From JAEUHQ01 sp964538915 (lineage in GTDB: Bacteria > Planctomycetota > UBA1135 > UBA2386): a stretch of DNA of 64,000 nucleotides. A model generated the notes under the pieces. It was not told the origin of the DNA, did not search any database, and saw only the letters and a list, made by a program, of their open reading frames with translations. This document shows positions 42,938-51,757 of the stretch, in pieces. The stretch is taken from positions 248,001 through 312,000 of the forward strand of contig CAZIFB010000001.1 of NCBI GenBank assembly GCA_964538915.1. The letters are read 5' to 3'. The position numbers and the translations under genes are program-made. Every line of letters begins with the position of its first letter. Position 1 is the first letter of the stretch.

Positions 42938-44539
42938 TCACTCGATCGGCAGGAACAGCGTGTCGTGCGTGAACAGCAGCACCGCGAGTTCGCGCAGCGC
43001 GGCGTCGGGACGCTCGCCGGCCGGCAGATCGGCGTGCTCGCGCAGCAGCGAACGAACGCGTGCGAGCATGCTGTCGTCGTTGCGCAGCCGCACCGCGTCG
43101 TACCCGGGTGCGACGGGCAGGTCGCCGCGGGCGAGGTGTTCGGCGACGTTCGTCCGGAAGCGCTGCAGCGTCGCGTACGGCGTGAGCCCGAATCGGATCG
43201 GCCGCTCCTCGAGCGGGTCGGCCCACGGCAGCCAGCGGCCCATCCAGGCGTCGAGGTCGGGCAGCGCTAGTTCGGGATGGCGCTGCGGCAGTTCGAACGC
43301 GGCGAAGAGGTGCGCGTAGAGCGGGTTCGGCGCGCGACGGCCGGTGCGGAGAGCGTTCGCATGTGCGAGGAACGCCGCTTCGCCGGCCCAAGGCTCGTGG
43401 AACGGGAGGCGCGGTGCGCGGTCGGCGCCGCCGAGCACGAGTCCGCTGGCGCGGAGGTGGTCGGGCGCCGCGCCCGCGCGCAGGGCGCGCGCGTCGTGCG
43501 CGCGGAGGGCGATGTCGCCGTCACCGGTGCGCGACGGCACGCGACCGCCGAACCAGCGCAGCCGTTCGAGGTGCAGTCGGTGGCGCGTTCCGTGCTCGCC
43601 GAGACCGAACGCCGGGTGCGGCGCCGGTTCCTGCGTCTCGCGCGGCGGCGCATCGTCGCGGCGCGCGCACACGACGAAGTTGCCGCGCAGTTCGTGCCAC
43701 AGGTCGAGCTGGTTCAGCACGAACGTCTGCGTGCGCTCGCCGAGGCCGAGCCGCTGCGCCATCGTGTCCGGTTGCGCCCACGGTCGGTGGAACCAGTGGC
43801 CCGGGACGAGACACGCGTTCGCGAGCAGGTCGCCGAACTGGAACGCCGTGAAGCCGCGGTCGCCTGCGTGCAGGAAGCCGTCGACCACGCCGGCGTCGTT
43901 GCGGCTGTCGGCGTAGGTGACGAAGGCGTGGCGCAGCGGGTGCGCCTTCGGCATCGCGCGCACGAATGCCCGGAACGCGGCGGGATGGCGGTGGTTGCGT
44001 GCGCCGAGTCCCAGCAGCCGCGCGATGCGCTGCAGTTGGAACACGCGCGAGCGCGACCACTGCGGGTACAGCATCAGCCGCAGCACGCCGCGCGGCGTGA
44101 GACGTTCGCGCAGCGCCCGCAGCGCGCGCTGCGGATCGGCGAGGTTCATCAGCACGCCGTAGCACTCGATGAAGTCGAACGAGCCGTCGGGCCACGTGGA
44201 CTCGTCGGCGAGGTCGACCGGTGCGAAGCGCACGTGCCGCTGCCTGTGCAAGGCGCAGCGTCGGGCCGCGGTGCGCAGGCTCGGTTCGCTGATGTCGGTG
44301 GCGACGATCTCCGCGCGCGGGTTCGCGACGGCGAATGCGTACGGCTGGAACGTGCCGCAGCCGGCGATCCAGATGCGCGGCCTCTCGGGCGCCGGGCCGC
44401 TGCCGCAGCGGTCCCAGGCCCACGCGACGTGCAGTTCGAACGGGTGCGAACTCGGCAGTGTCGCGAGCAGGGGCACCTGCGGGTACGGCCATGCCGCGTA
44501 CTGCGCCCGCATCGTCTGCGACTTCGTGACGTTCGCCAT
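42938..44539 (-). CDS. Class I methyltransferase with long C-terminal extension
   Basis: 533 aa. The start has YAAWPYPQVPL, a tag seen in one methyltransferase family. Motif I is IWIAGCGTFQPYAFA (about 56-70) with the acidic ATDISEPSL, then FIECYGVLMNL and RLTPRGVLRLMLYP. The SAM domain ends near residue 300. The remaining about 230 residues (from HGTRHRLHLERLRWFGG) are rich in Arg/Leu/His and do not match anything I know; a similar C-terminal 'helical' part occurs in relatives. Substrate unknown. A TAACGA sequence lies 12 nt before the ATG. Confidence 0.78.
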   Translation of the reverse strand: MANVTKSQTMRAQYAAWPYPQVPLLATLPSSHPFELHVAWAWDRCGSGPAPERPRIWIAGCGTFQPYAFAVANPRAEIVATDISEPSLRTAARRCALHRQRHVRFAPVDLADESTWPDGSFDFIECYGVLMNLADPQRALRALRERLTPRGVLRLMLYPQWSRSRVFQLQRIARLLGLGARNHRHPAAFRAFVRAMPKAHPLRHAFVTYADSRNDAGVVDGFLHAGDRGFTAFQFGDLLANACLVPGHWFHRPWAQPDTMAQRLGLGERTQTFVLNQLDLWHELRGNFVVCARRDDAPPRETQEPAPHPAFGLGEHGTRHRLHLERLRWFGGRVPSRTGDGDIALRAHDARALRAGAAPDHLRASGLVLGGADRAPRLPFHEPWAGEAAFLAHANALRTGRRAPNPLYAHLFAAFELPQRHPELALPDLDAWMGRWLPWADPLEERPIRFGLTPYATLQRFRTNVAEHLARGDLPVAPGYDAVRLRNDDSMLARVRSLLREHADLPAGERPDAALRELAVLLFTHDTLFLPIE

Positions 44540-44586
44540 GCTCGCCGGCCGTCGTTATCGGCAGGCGGCGGCGCGCACCTGCGCGG

Positions 44587-45714
44587 CTAGGCCGGCCCGG
44601 GGCCGCCGTCGTACATCTCCGCGATCTCCTCCCGCGCGGCGACGAGGTCGTCGGGGGCCTTCACGGGGAGGAAGCGCGTGCCGCAGCCGCTCCGGCGGAC
44701 CTGCAGGAAGTTGGTCGTGAGGTGCGACGTCAGTTCGCCGATCAGGTGCTCGACCTGGACCGCAGGGCGCCCGTCGACCTCCTTCTCCACGTAGTACCAG
44801 CCGAGGTCGAAGTCGCGGTCGAGGCACGACGCCGTGAACCAGAAGGTGTTCGTGTTGAAGACGTCGACGATGTTCGGGTCGAAGCCGGGCCGGAAGCGCA
44901 GCTGCTCGATGAGCTGCGTCTTGCCTAGGTACTGGAACGGCGAGCCGCCGACGTCCTCGGGCCACTTCGGGGCGAGTTCGACCGTCGCTTCGCGCTTGCT
45001 CTTGATGTGGTGGCCGAGGATCGCGGGCTCGAGCCTGGCGCCCAGGTTGTCGACGTTGCGCACCAGCAGCCAGCGGCCGCCCGCGTCGAGGAAACGCCGC
45101 AGGGCGCCGCAGCGTCGGAACGCGGCGGGGAAGTCGCCGTGGCCGGGGCCGTACGGGGACAGCTCGCCGTTGTCGCGCTGGAACAGCACGCCCTTCTTGT
45201 CCATGCGCAGCGCGATGAACTGCGTGAAGTGCTCGATGCGCGCCGGGTCCTGGCCGAAGTTGCCGTGCTGCGCGAAGTGGGCCTTCGTCGCTTCGTCCGT
45301 GGCGAAGCTGTTCATCAGGAAGATGCGCACGACGCCACCGGTCGCGGTCTCGAGCTTGCGCACGTCTTCGACGACGAGAGCCAGGAACGATCGCTCCTCG
45401 CCGAGCACCGGCACGACGCCCTTCACGACGCCGCCGAAGCGCGTGGCCATGCCGCCGTTCAGCACGACGACGCCGACTTCGCCCTTCTGGATGGCCTCGC
45501 GGCCGATGCGGTCGAGTTCGCGCCAGGCCTTGGTGGTGCTGCCCGGCAGCTTCAGGACCGTGCCGGGGGGCGGGGCCTGCAGTTCGCCGGTGACCGCGTT
45601 CGTGGCGCGCGAGAGGCGGCCGGCGGCCACGTCGTCCTGCCATCGCTTCTGCAGGTCCGGGTCGTAGCCGAACGACAGCAAGTGGGCCAGTTGTCGCTCG
45701 TCGGGGCCGTTCAA
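44587..45714 (-). CDS. UDPGP-type sugar-nucleotide pyrophosphorylase
   Basis: 375 aa from TTG 45714. The nucleotidyl-transferase motif is VVVLNGGMATRFGGVVKG (about 85-102), a variant of LxGGxGTRLG. GDFPAAFRRCGAL, FVRNVDNLGA-like (LLVRNVDNLGARL) and NTNTFWF match the UTP:sugar-1-phosphate uridylyltransferase (UDPGP) family. It makes a UDP-sugar from UTP and a hexose-1-phosphate; glucose or N-acetylhexosamine cannot be separated by eye. TTG 45714 is 8 nt after TACCCT, matching the leaderless pattern; a GTG at 45756 is a longer alternative. Shorter than eukaryotic UGPases. Confidence 0.83.
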   Translation of the reverse strand: MNGPDERQLAHLLSFGYDPDLQKRWQDDVAAGRLSRATNAVTGELQAPPPGTVLKLPGSTTKAWRELDRIGREAIQKGEVGVVVLNGGMATRFGGVVKGVVPVLGEERSFLALVVEDVRKLETATGGVVRIFLMNSFATDEATKAHFAQHGNFGQDPARIEHFTQFIALRMDKKGVLFQRDNGELSPYGPGHGDFPAAFRRCGALRRFLDAGGRWLLVRNVDNLGARLEPAILGHHIKSKREATVELAPKWPEDVGGSPFQYLGKTQLIEQLRFRPGFDPNIVDVFNTNTFWFTASCLDRDFDLGWYYVEKEVDGRPAVQVEHLIGELTSHLTTNFLQVRRSGCGTRFLPVKAPDDLVAAREEIAEMYDGGPGPA

Positions 45715-45722
45715 GGGACGCA

Positions 45723-45728
45723 GAGGGT
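45723..45728 (-). promoter_or_regulatory. -10-like TACCCT, deciding a TTG start
   Basis: On the minus strand TACCCT ends 8 nt before TTG 45714. A TTGTCT sequence 19 bp further up is a possible -35. This favours TTG over the upstream GTG, which would be inside the promoter. Confidence 0.45.
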
Positions 45729-45793
45729 ATCCGGGGGGCGGGCCGCGAGACAACACCGACGAGCGCGGAGCTTGTTTCCGTCGCGTGGAACCG

Positions 45794-45799
45794 TAACGA
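45794..45799 (+). promoter_or_regulatory. -10-like TAACGA before recG
   Basis: TAACGA ends 7 nt before the ATG at 45807. It deviates from TANNNT in the last base but has the same placement. Confidence 0.3.
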
Positions 45800-45806
45800 C
45801 GGGCCC

Positions 45807-47756
45807 ATGACGCCGCGCGCGGGCTCCGACGATGCGACGACGCCGACCGCTCGCAGCGGCACCGCGGCGCTGCCCGGTGTGGGGCCGAGCACCGCGCGTC
45901 GCCTCGCCGCTGCCGGCCTCGGCACGCTGCTCGACCTCGTGCAGTTCTTCCCGCGTCGGTACCGCGCGCTGCGCGAACTCGAGGCCCCGGACGACGCGGC
46001 CGTCGGCGGGCTCGTGCGCTTGCGCGGCACCGTCGCCGTGGCGCGGCGCGCGTGGCTGCCCGGCCGGCGTGCGATGGTCACGGTCGTGTTCGACGCCGCG
46101 GACGGCACGTCGTTCGACACGTCGTTCTTCAACCAGCCGTGGCTCGCGAAGAACTACCCGGCCGGCTCCGTGCGGCTCGTCGAAGGCGTTCTCGCGAAGA
46201 AGGGCCGCCGCTTCGTGGTGCAGCAGCCGCGCATCCTGCCCCGGGATGCCCGGCCGAGCGGCGAGGTGCAGCTGCGGTATCCCGAGGTCGACGGCGTGTC
46301 GGCTGCGCGCCTGCAGCAATGGATCGCGCACTGCCTCGACCACGTCGACTGGTCCGTCGTGGCGCTGCCGGCGTTGCCGCGCGGGCTCGAGGCGTACGAC
46401 GGGTCGTTTCCCGAACTGCTCGCCGCGATGCACCGCCCGCGCGACGTGGCACACCACGAACGGGCGCGCCTGCACTTCGCGGTGCGCGAGGCCGCAGAAC
46501 TGTTCGCGGCGGTCGAGCGTGCCCGCACGTCTCGGGCGCGGCGGCCGGCGGTCGCGTTCGCGGTCGATGCCGCGCTCGGCGCGCGGATCCGCAAGCGCAT
46601 CCCGCTGCGCCTCACCGAGGACCAGGAGATCGCCGTGCAGGCGCTGTGGGCGCGGCTCGCCGGCCCCGCCGCGATGGGCGTGCTGCTGCAGGGCGACGTC
46701 GGCACCGGCAAGACGGCGGTCGCGATCGCGGCGGCGCTCGCGGTGCTCGCACGCGGCGCGCAGGTGGCGTTCCTCGCGCCGACCGAGCTGCTCGCCGAAC
46801 AACATTGCGCGTCGGTCTCGCGGTGGCTCGCCGGCAGCGACGTGAAGGTCGTGCTGTGCACGGCGTCGCAGCGCGAGGCGGCGCTCGACGGGCCCGGGCC
46901 GCGGCTCGTCTTCGGCACGCATGCACTGCTGTCCGCCGGCGTGACCATCGCGCGGCTCGGGCTCGTGATCGTCGACGAGCAGCACCGCTTCGGCGTGCAA
47001 CAGCGCATGGCGCTCGTGCACAAGGGCGACAACCCGCACGTGCTCGTGATGACCGCGACGCCGATCCCGCGCACCCAGGCGCTCGTGCTCTTCGGCGATC
47101 TCGACGCCGTGACGCTGCGCCACCGCCCTCCCGGCCGGCGGGACGTGCGCGCGTTCTGGCTGCCGCAGGAGAAGTGGTCGCGCGCCGTGCGGTCGATCGC
47201 GCGCGCGGTGCGCCGCCGCGGCCGCGTGTTCGTCGTGTGCCCTGCGGTCGGCGAAGAAGGCGAGAAGGGCGGCGTCGTCCGTGTGCACGAGGCGCTGGCC
47301 GGACGCTTCCGCTGCGGCCTCGTGCACGGGCGCCTCGCGACCGCGGAACGGCAGGACGTCCTCGACGCGTTCCGTCGCGGGGACGTCGACGTGCTCGTCG
47401 GCACGACGGTGCTCGAGGTCGGGGTCGACGTTCCCGATGCGACGCTGATCGTCGTCGTCGCGGCCGACCGGTTCGGCATCGCGACGCTGCACCAGCTGCG
47501 CGGGCGCGTCGGACGCGGCACGCGGCGCGGCATCGCGATCCTGTGCGGCCCGAAGACCGAACGCGTCGCGGCGGTGTGCCGCACGACGGACGGATTCGAA
47601 CTCGCCGAAGCCGACCTCGCGATCCGAGGCAGCGGCGAACTGCTCGGCACGGCGCAGAGCGGGTTCGGCGACCTGCGGGCGCTCGATCCCGTCGAGGACC
47701 TCGAACTGCTGCTGCAGGTGCGCAAGGCCGTGCAGGGCGGAGGCAGCGGCGCGTGA
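45807..47756 (+). CDS. recG: ATP-dependent DNA helicase RecG
   Basis: 649 aa, slightly short for RecG (about 690). A helix-hairpin motif (LPGVGPSTARRL, 22-33) and the wedge/OB domain (about 65-145) precede the helicase core. Walker A GDVGTGKT is at 296-303, DEQH at 390-393, the TATPIPRT motif follows, and the C-terminal RecA lobe has TTVLEVGVDVPDATL and HQLRGRVGRG. RecG remodels stalled forks and branch-migrates Holliday junctions. The TRG motif region (ELLGTAQSGFGDLR) is present. The stop overlaps the GTG of nnrE (GTGA). Confidence 0.95.
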   Translation: MTPRAGSDDATTPTARSGTAALPGVGPSTARRLAAAGLGTLLDLVQFFPRRYRALRELEAPDDAAVGGLVRLRGTVAVARRAWLPGRRAMVTVVFDAADGTSFDTSFFNQPWLAKNYPAGSVRLVEGVLAKKGRRFVVQQPRILPRDARPSGEVQLRYPEVDGVSAARLQQWIAHCLDHVDWSVVALPALPRGLEAYDGSFPELLAAMHRPRDVAHHERARLHFAVREAAELFAAVERARTSRARRPAVAFAVDAALGARIRKRIPLRLTEDQEIAVQALWARLAGPAAMGVLLQGDVGTGKTAVAIAAALAVLARGAQVAFLAPTELLAEQHCASVSRWLAGSDVKVVLCTASQREAALDGPGPRLVFGTHALLSAGVTIARLGLVIVDEQHRFGVQQRMALVHKGDNPHVLVMTATPIPRTQALVLFGDLDAVTLRHRPPGRRDVRAFWLPQEKWSRAVRSIARAVRRRGRVFVVCPAVGEEGEKGGVVRVHEALAGRFRCGLVHGRLATAERQDVLDAFRRGDVDVLVGTTVLEVGVDVPDATLIVVVAADRFGIATLHQLRGRVGRGTRRGIAILCGPKTERVAAVCRTTDGFELAEADLAIRGSGELLGTAQSGFGDLRALDPVEDLELLLQVRKAVQGGGSGA

Positions 47757-48376
47757 CGAACGAACGTGTGCTCTCCGTCGCGGAGGCCCGCGCCGTCGAT
47801 CACGACGCGGCGACGCGTCTCGGCATGCCGACGATGCTCCTCATGGAGAACGCGGCGCGAGCGGTCGCCGTCGAGGCCGCGAGGCTCGGCGATCGCTTCG
47901 TGATCCTCGCGGGTGCGGGCAACAACGGCGGCGACGGTCTCGCCGCGGCGCGCCATCTCGGCGTCGGCCGCTGCGCGATCCACCTGCTTGCGGAGCCCGA
48001 TCCGGTCCGTTCGCCCGACGCCGCGCTGCAGCTGCGCATCCTGCGCGCGGCGGGCGTGCCGATCGTGGTCGGCGCACTGCCCGAGCCGACGGCGCATCGC
48101 GGCGCCGTGTGGATCGACGCGCTGTTCGGCACGGGCCTCGACCGCGAACTCACGGGCGCGGCGCGGGCCTGGGTTGAAGCGTTCGATCGCGCGGAGGGAC
48201 CCAAGGTCTGCGTCGACATCCCGTCCGGCCTGCACGGCGACACGGGCGCCGTGCTCGGCGCCGCGTGCCACGGCGACGTGACGGTGACGTTCGTCGGTCG
48301 GAAGCGCGGCATGACGGCCGGCGCCGGCCCCGCATGCTGCGGACGGATCGTGGTCGCGCAGCTCGGACTGCCCTGA
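47753..48376 (+). CDS. nnrE: NAD(P)H-hydrate epimerase (YjeF N-terminal domain)
   Basis: 207 aa. LMENAARAV near the start, GAGNNGGDGLAAARHL (about 52-67), DALFGTGLDREL and VCVDIPSGLHGDTG match YjeF_N/NnrE, which epimerises damaged (R)-NAD(P)HX so the dehydratase can repair it. The usual fused C-terminal dehydratase (NnrD) is absent, so it is the single-domain form; an NnrD must be elsewhere. GTG start overlaps the recG stop. GGAGG lies 10 nt upstream. Confidence 0.9.
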   Translation: MTNERVLSVAEARAVDHDAATRLGMPTMLLMENAARAVAVEAARLGDRFVILAGAGNNGGDGLAAARHLGVGRCAIHLLAEPDPVRSPDAALQLRILRAAGVPIVVGALPEPTAHRGAVWIDALFGTGLDRELTGAARAWVEAFDRAEGPKVCVDIPSGLHGDTGAVLGAACHGDVTVTFVGRKRGMTAGAGPACCGRIVVAQLGLP

Positions 48377-48449
48377 TCCAAGCTGCGAGGCGAGAATCGC
48401 GAGGCCCGTGAGGTCGATCCTCACTGCGCGGCGTCTCTCTCCTCACATC

Positions 48450-50936
48450 ATGGATTCCCCGTCGCTCCACGGCGAACTGGTCGGACAGGCATCCGCGCTG
48501 CGGCGCCTCGCGCGCGACCTGCTGCGCGATCCGCACGAAGCGGACGACGTGGTGCAGGATGCGATGTGCGCGGCGATCGAGCAGCCGCCGCGCAGCCTCG
48601 CGACCCTCGGGTCGTGGCTGAAGAAGGTCGTGACGCGCGCGGCGTTCGACCACCGGCGCGGCGAACGGCGGCGCCGCGCGCGCGAACTGGTCGTCGCCGA
48701 GGCGACGCTCGCCGATGCGCCCCGCACCGACGACCAGGTCGAACTGCAGCGGCGCGTGCTCGCCGCGGTGCACGCGCTCGCCGAGCCGTACCGTTCCGCC
48801 ATCTGGCAGCGGTACTACGAAGGCCGGTCGCCGCGGGAGATCGCCGCCGCGTGCGGCGAGCCGGTCAAGACCGTGAAGACGCGACTCCATCGCGGGCTGC
48901 GGCAGCTGCGCGAACGGCTCGATGCGCAGCACGGGTCGCGGAGCGCATGGGCCACGGTGGCAGCTCCACTGTTGGTGCCGGGCAATCCACTTGCGGGGGT
49001 CCTCGTCATGTCGACGGCAACGAAGTTCGGCGTCGCCGCGGCGATCGCCATCGCTCTCTGTGCACCCTTCTGGTGGGCCGCGAACGCAGGCGCCCCGACG
49101 GTCGCGCCGGTGCCAGGGCTCGCCGAGCCGGCGACGGTCGTCGCGAGCACCGCGACACGAACCGAAGCGCCGGCGAGGGAGGCCGTGGCTGGCGACGTCG
49201 CCGTCGCACCGGCCGACCCGCTGCCGGCGGCGTCGGGCCCGGTCGGGGACGGGCCACCGACGTCCCCGCTGGCCGGCATCGTGCTGGATCTCGCAGGTCG
49301 TCCGGTGGCCGGGATCGATCTCACGTGGGACGACGCGCCCTTCGTTCCGCCCGTGCGGACGGACGCCGACGGCACGTTCCGTTGCCGCGCGGCGGTGTCC
49401 GGTCGCCTCGGGGTCGCCTCGAAGGACGTGATCGCGGTGCTCGTGCCGACCCTGTGGGGCGACCTGTTCGGGACCGGGCCCTCGGAGGCGGCGCTGCGCC
49501 TCGACCTGACCATCGTCGTGGCGCCGTGGGCGCGCGTGCAGGGCGTCGTCGTCGACACCACCGGAGCGCCGGTCGCGAGCGCACAACTCGCCGTGAACCA
49601 CGGTGTCCCGTTGCGCTCGCGGATCGCACGGGTGCTCGATCGCTGCGTCGACGCGAAGTTCGAGACCATGACGCCCGACGACGGCCGCTTCTGCTTCGCC
49701 GCGGTGCCGCTCGCCGAGTCCGCGCAGCTCACGATCACCGCGCGCGGCCACCGCGCGCTGACGATGCCCGTCGAAGAGGCGCGGCATCGCGAGCAGTTCG
49801 TGCTCGAACGGATCGTGAACGGCGACGTGCTCGACGGCGTCGTAGTGGACGAGAACGGCGCGGCGCTGCGGCAGGCGGTGATCGTGCTGCACGATCACTC
49901 GGTCGTCACCGCACCCGACGGCACGTTCCGCTTCGAGCTGTGGCGCGTGAACGACCTGCCGAAGGGCGAAGCCCCCGTGCTCGAGGTCACGGCACCCGAA
50001 CGGCTGCCGGCCAAGGTCGCGTGTCTCGGCGGCGACTGGCGCACACGCTCCGCGTGGCCGTCGCCGCTGCGCGTGTGTGTCGGCGGCCGCGCCGAGTCGA
50101 TCCGCGGTCGCGTCGTGCGCGCCGACGGCACGCCGCTCGCCGATCCGTGGGTGAGCTTCGTGCCGCCCGAACCGGAGCAGATCCTGCGGACCCTGTTCGA
50201 AGCCCCGTTCGCGTTCAGGGCGGCGCCGGGAAGTGCGCCGGCGGCGAACAACGGCGAATTCGAGACGCCGCGCGTCGCGCCGGGCCGCTACCGGCTGCGC
50301 GTGGTCCACCCGGCCACACTCGACGTGTTCTGCACCGGCGAGATCGCGACGGGACCGGCGCCAGTGGAGATCCGCATGCCAGATCGCGGTTCGTGGCCGG
50401 CGCTGCACGGCGTCGTCGTCGACCGCCGCGGTGCGCCGGTGCCGGGCGCGGACTGGCTGTTCCTGCGCGACGATCCGACGCCCGGAGCCAAGGAGCCGCT
50501 GGCCGGCGCGTGGCAGCACGCGACCGGCGACGGTGTGATCGAGCACCCGCCGGTGAGCCGCGACGTGACCACGCTGTGCGTGAAGGCCGCGGGCATGGCC
50601 GAGTGGGTGACGACGAAGCTCGCCGACGTGCCGCGCTTCGACGGCGTGCGGATCGTCGTGCCGGTCGGCTGCCAGACGCGCATCGAACTCGGGCCGAACT
50701 GGCGCGACGTCGACGTCGCGCACCTCGTCGACGGCACGGGTGCGCGTTCGCCCGTCGTGTTCACCAACGGCGACATGGCGTACGGCACCCGCGACATCCC
50801 TCTCGAAGACGCCCGGTCGCGAACGTTCCAGGCCCTCGACGACTGCGTCGCGTTGGTCCTCTGCCGTCGCGGCGAAGAGGTCGCGCGCTTCCCGATCACG
50901 CTTCGCCCGGGCGAGATGAACGTGCTGCGCTGGTGA
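48450..50936 (+). CDS. ECF sigma factor fused to a membrane helix and carboxypeptidase-regulatory-like domains
   Basis: 828 aa. Residues 1-160 form a complete ECF sigma factor: region 2 (RDLLRDPHEADDVVQDAM, about 22-39) and region 4 (EPYRSAIWQRYYEGRSPREIAA, then KTVKTRLHRGLRQL). One hydrophobic helix (FGVAAAIAIALCAPFWW, about 191-207) follows, then a Pro/Ala-rich linker and several beta-sandwich modules of about 80-100 residues (LAGIVLDLAGRPVAGIDL, VQGVVVDTTGAPVASA, LDGVVVDENGAALRQA, LHGVVVDRRGAPVPGA) of the CarboxypepD_reg type. Topology suggests a membrane-bound sigma factor with an outer sensor, needing no separate anti-sigma. A GTG at 48408 is a possible longer start. Confidence 0.85.
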   Translation: MDSPSLHGELVGQASALRRLARDLLRDPHEADDVVQDAMCAAIEQPPRSLATLGSWLKKVVTRAAFDHRRGERRRRARELVVAEATLADAPRTDDQVELQRRVLAAVHALAEPYRSAIWQRYYEGRSPREIAAACGEPVKTVKTRLHRGLRQLRERLDAQHGSRSAWATVAAPLLVPGNPLAGVLVMSTATKFGVAAAIAIALCAPFWWAANAGAPTVAPVPGLAEPATVVASTATRTEAPAREAVAGDVAVAPADPLPAASGPVGDGPPTSPLAGIVLDLAGRPVAGIDLTWDDAPFVPPVRTDADGTFRCRAAVSGRLGVASKDVIAVLVPTLWGDLFGTGPSEAALRLDLTIVVAPWARVQGVVVDTTGAPVASAQLAVNHGVPLRSRIARVLDRCVDAKFETMTPDDGRFCFAAVPLAESAQLTITARGHRALTMPVEEARHREQFVLERIVNGDVLDGVVVDENGAALRQAVIVLHDHSVVTAPDGTFRFELWRVNDLPKGEAPVLEVTAPERLPAKVACLGGDWRTRSAWPSPLRVCVGGRAESIRGRVVRADGTPLADPWVSFVPPEPEQILRTLFEAPFAFRAAPGSAPAANNGEFETPRVAPGRYRLRVVHPATLDVFCTGEIATGPAPVEIRMPDRGSWPALHGVVVDRRGAPVPGADWLFLRDDPTPGAKEPLAGAWQHATGDGVIEHPPVSRDVTTLCVKAAGMAEWVTTKLADVPRFDGVRIVVPVGCQTRIELGPNWRDVDVAHLVDGTGARSPVVFTNGDMAYGTRDIPLEDARSRTFQALDDCVALVLCRRGEEVARFPITLRPGEMNVLRW

Positions 50937-50942
50937 CGCGCC

Positions 50943-51752
50943 TCAGTCCCGCGGCCAGAACGCCGAGACCTCGCGCGCGAACGCGGCGGGATCCTCCATC
51001 GGCGTGAGGTGGCCGCAGCCCGGCACCACGACGCAGCGGGCCCCGGGGATCGCGCCCGCGACGCGCTTCGCTTCGTCGGGCGGCGTCAGCGCGTCTTCGC
51101 TGCCGACGACGACCAGCGTCGGCACGGTGATCGTCGCGAGCATCGGCGTGCGGTCGGGGCGTTCGCGCATGCCGCGCAGGTCGGCGACGATCGTCTCGAC
51201 GGACTGTCCTTCGACCATCGAGTGCAGTCGCGCGCGCAGCAGCATGCCGTGCGGGTCGGTCTCCGTGCGCGGGGCGAGCAGCTTGCTCGCCATCGCCGCC
51301 GCGATCGCCGGCCGGCCCTTCTCGAGCACGGTGCGCATGGCGGCGTCACGGCCCGCCTTGCCCGCGTCGTCGTCGCCCTTCGCCTTCGTGTCGACGAGGC
51401 ACAACGAACGCACGAGCTGCGGGTGCCGCGCCCACACCGCCTGCGCGACGTAGCCGCCCATCGACAGGCCGACCACGTCGACCGGCTCGTCGCTGATCGT
51501 GTGCACGACCGCGGCGACGTCGTCGGCGAGCAGGTCCATCGTGTGCACCGCGTCGCCGCACCACGGCGATGCACCGTGCCCGCGCAGGTCGATCGCGACC
51601 AGCGTGCGGTGTTCGGCGAGCGGCCCGTGCATCGTGTCGAGCCACATGCGGTGGTCGAGCGGGTAGCCGTGCAGCAGGACGGCGAGCGAGCCCTTGCCCG
51701 CCGTGTGCACCGCGAGGCGCGTCCGGTCGAACGAGACGAAGCGCGTTTCCAT
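50943..51752 (-). CDS. Alpha/beta-hydrolase
   Basis: 269 aa. VLLHGYPLDHRMW gives the oxyanion HG motif, the nucleophile elbow is GLSMGG (Ser about residue 97), the acid is in VVGSEDALTPP and the His is in GCGHLTPME, the complete triad of the fold. Closest in style to 3-oxoadipate enol-lactonase or esterase-type hydrolases with a mobile lid (about 125-185). Substrate unknown. Start 51752 is 5 nt after the stop of the upstream rRNA methyltransferase gene, so they form one operon. Confidence 0.88.
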   Translation of the reverse strand: METRFVSFDRTRLAVHTAGKGSLAVLLHGYPLDHRMWLDTMHGPLAEHRTLVAIDLRGHGASPWCGDAVHTMDLLADDVAAVVHTISDEPVDVVGLSMGGYVAQAVWARHPQLVRSLCLVDTKAKGDDDAGKAGRDAAMRTVLEKGRPAIAAAMASKLLAPRTETDPHGMLLRARLHSMVEGQSVETIVADLRGMRERPDRTPMLATITVPTLVVVGSEDALTPPDEAKRVAGAIPGARCVVVPGCGHLTPMEDPAAFAREVSAFWPRD

Positions 51753-51757
51753 CGTGA

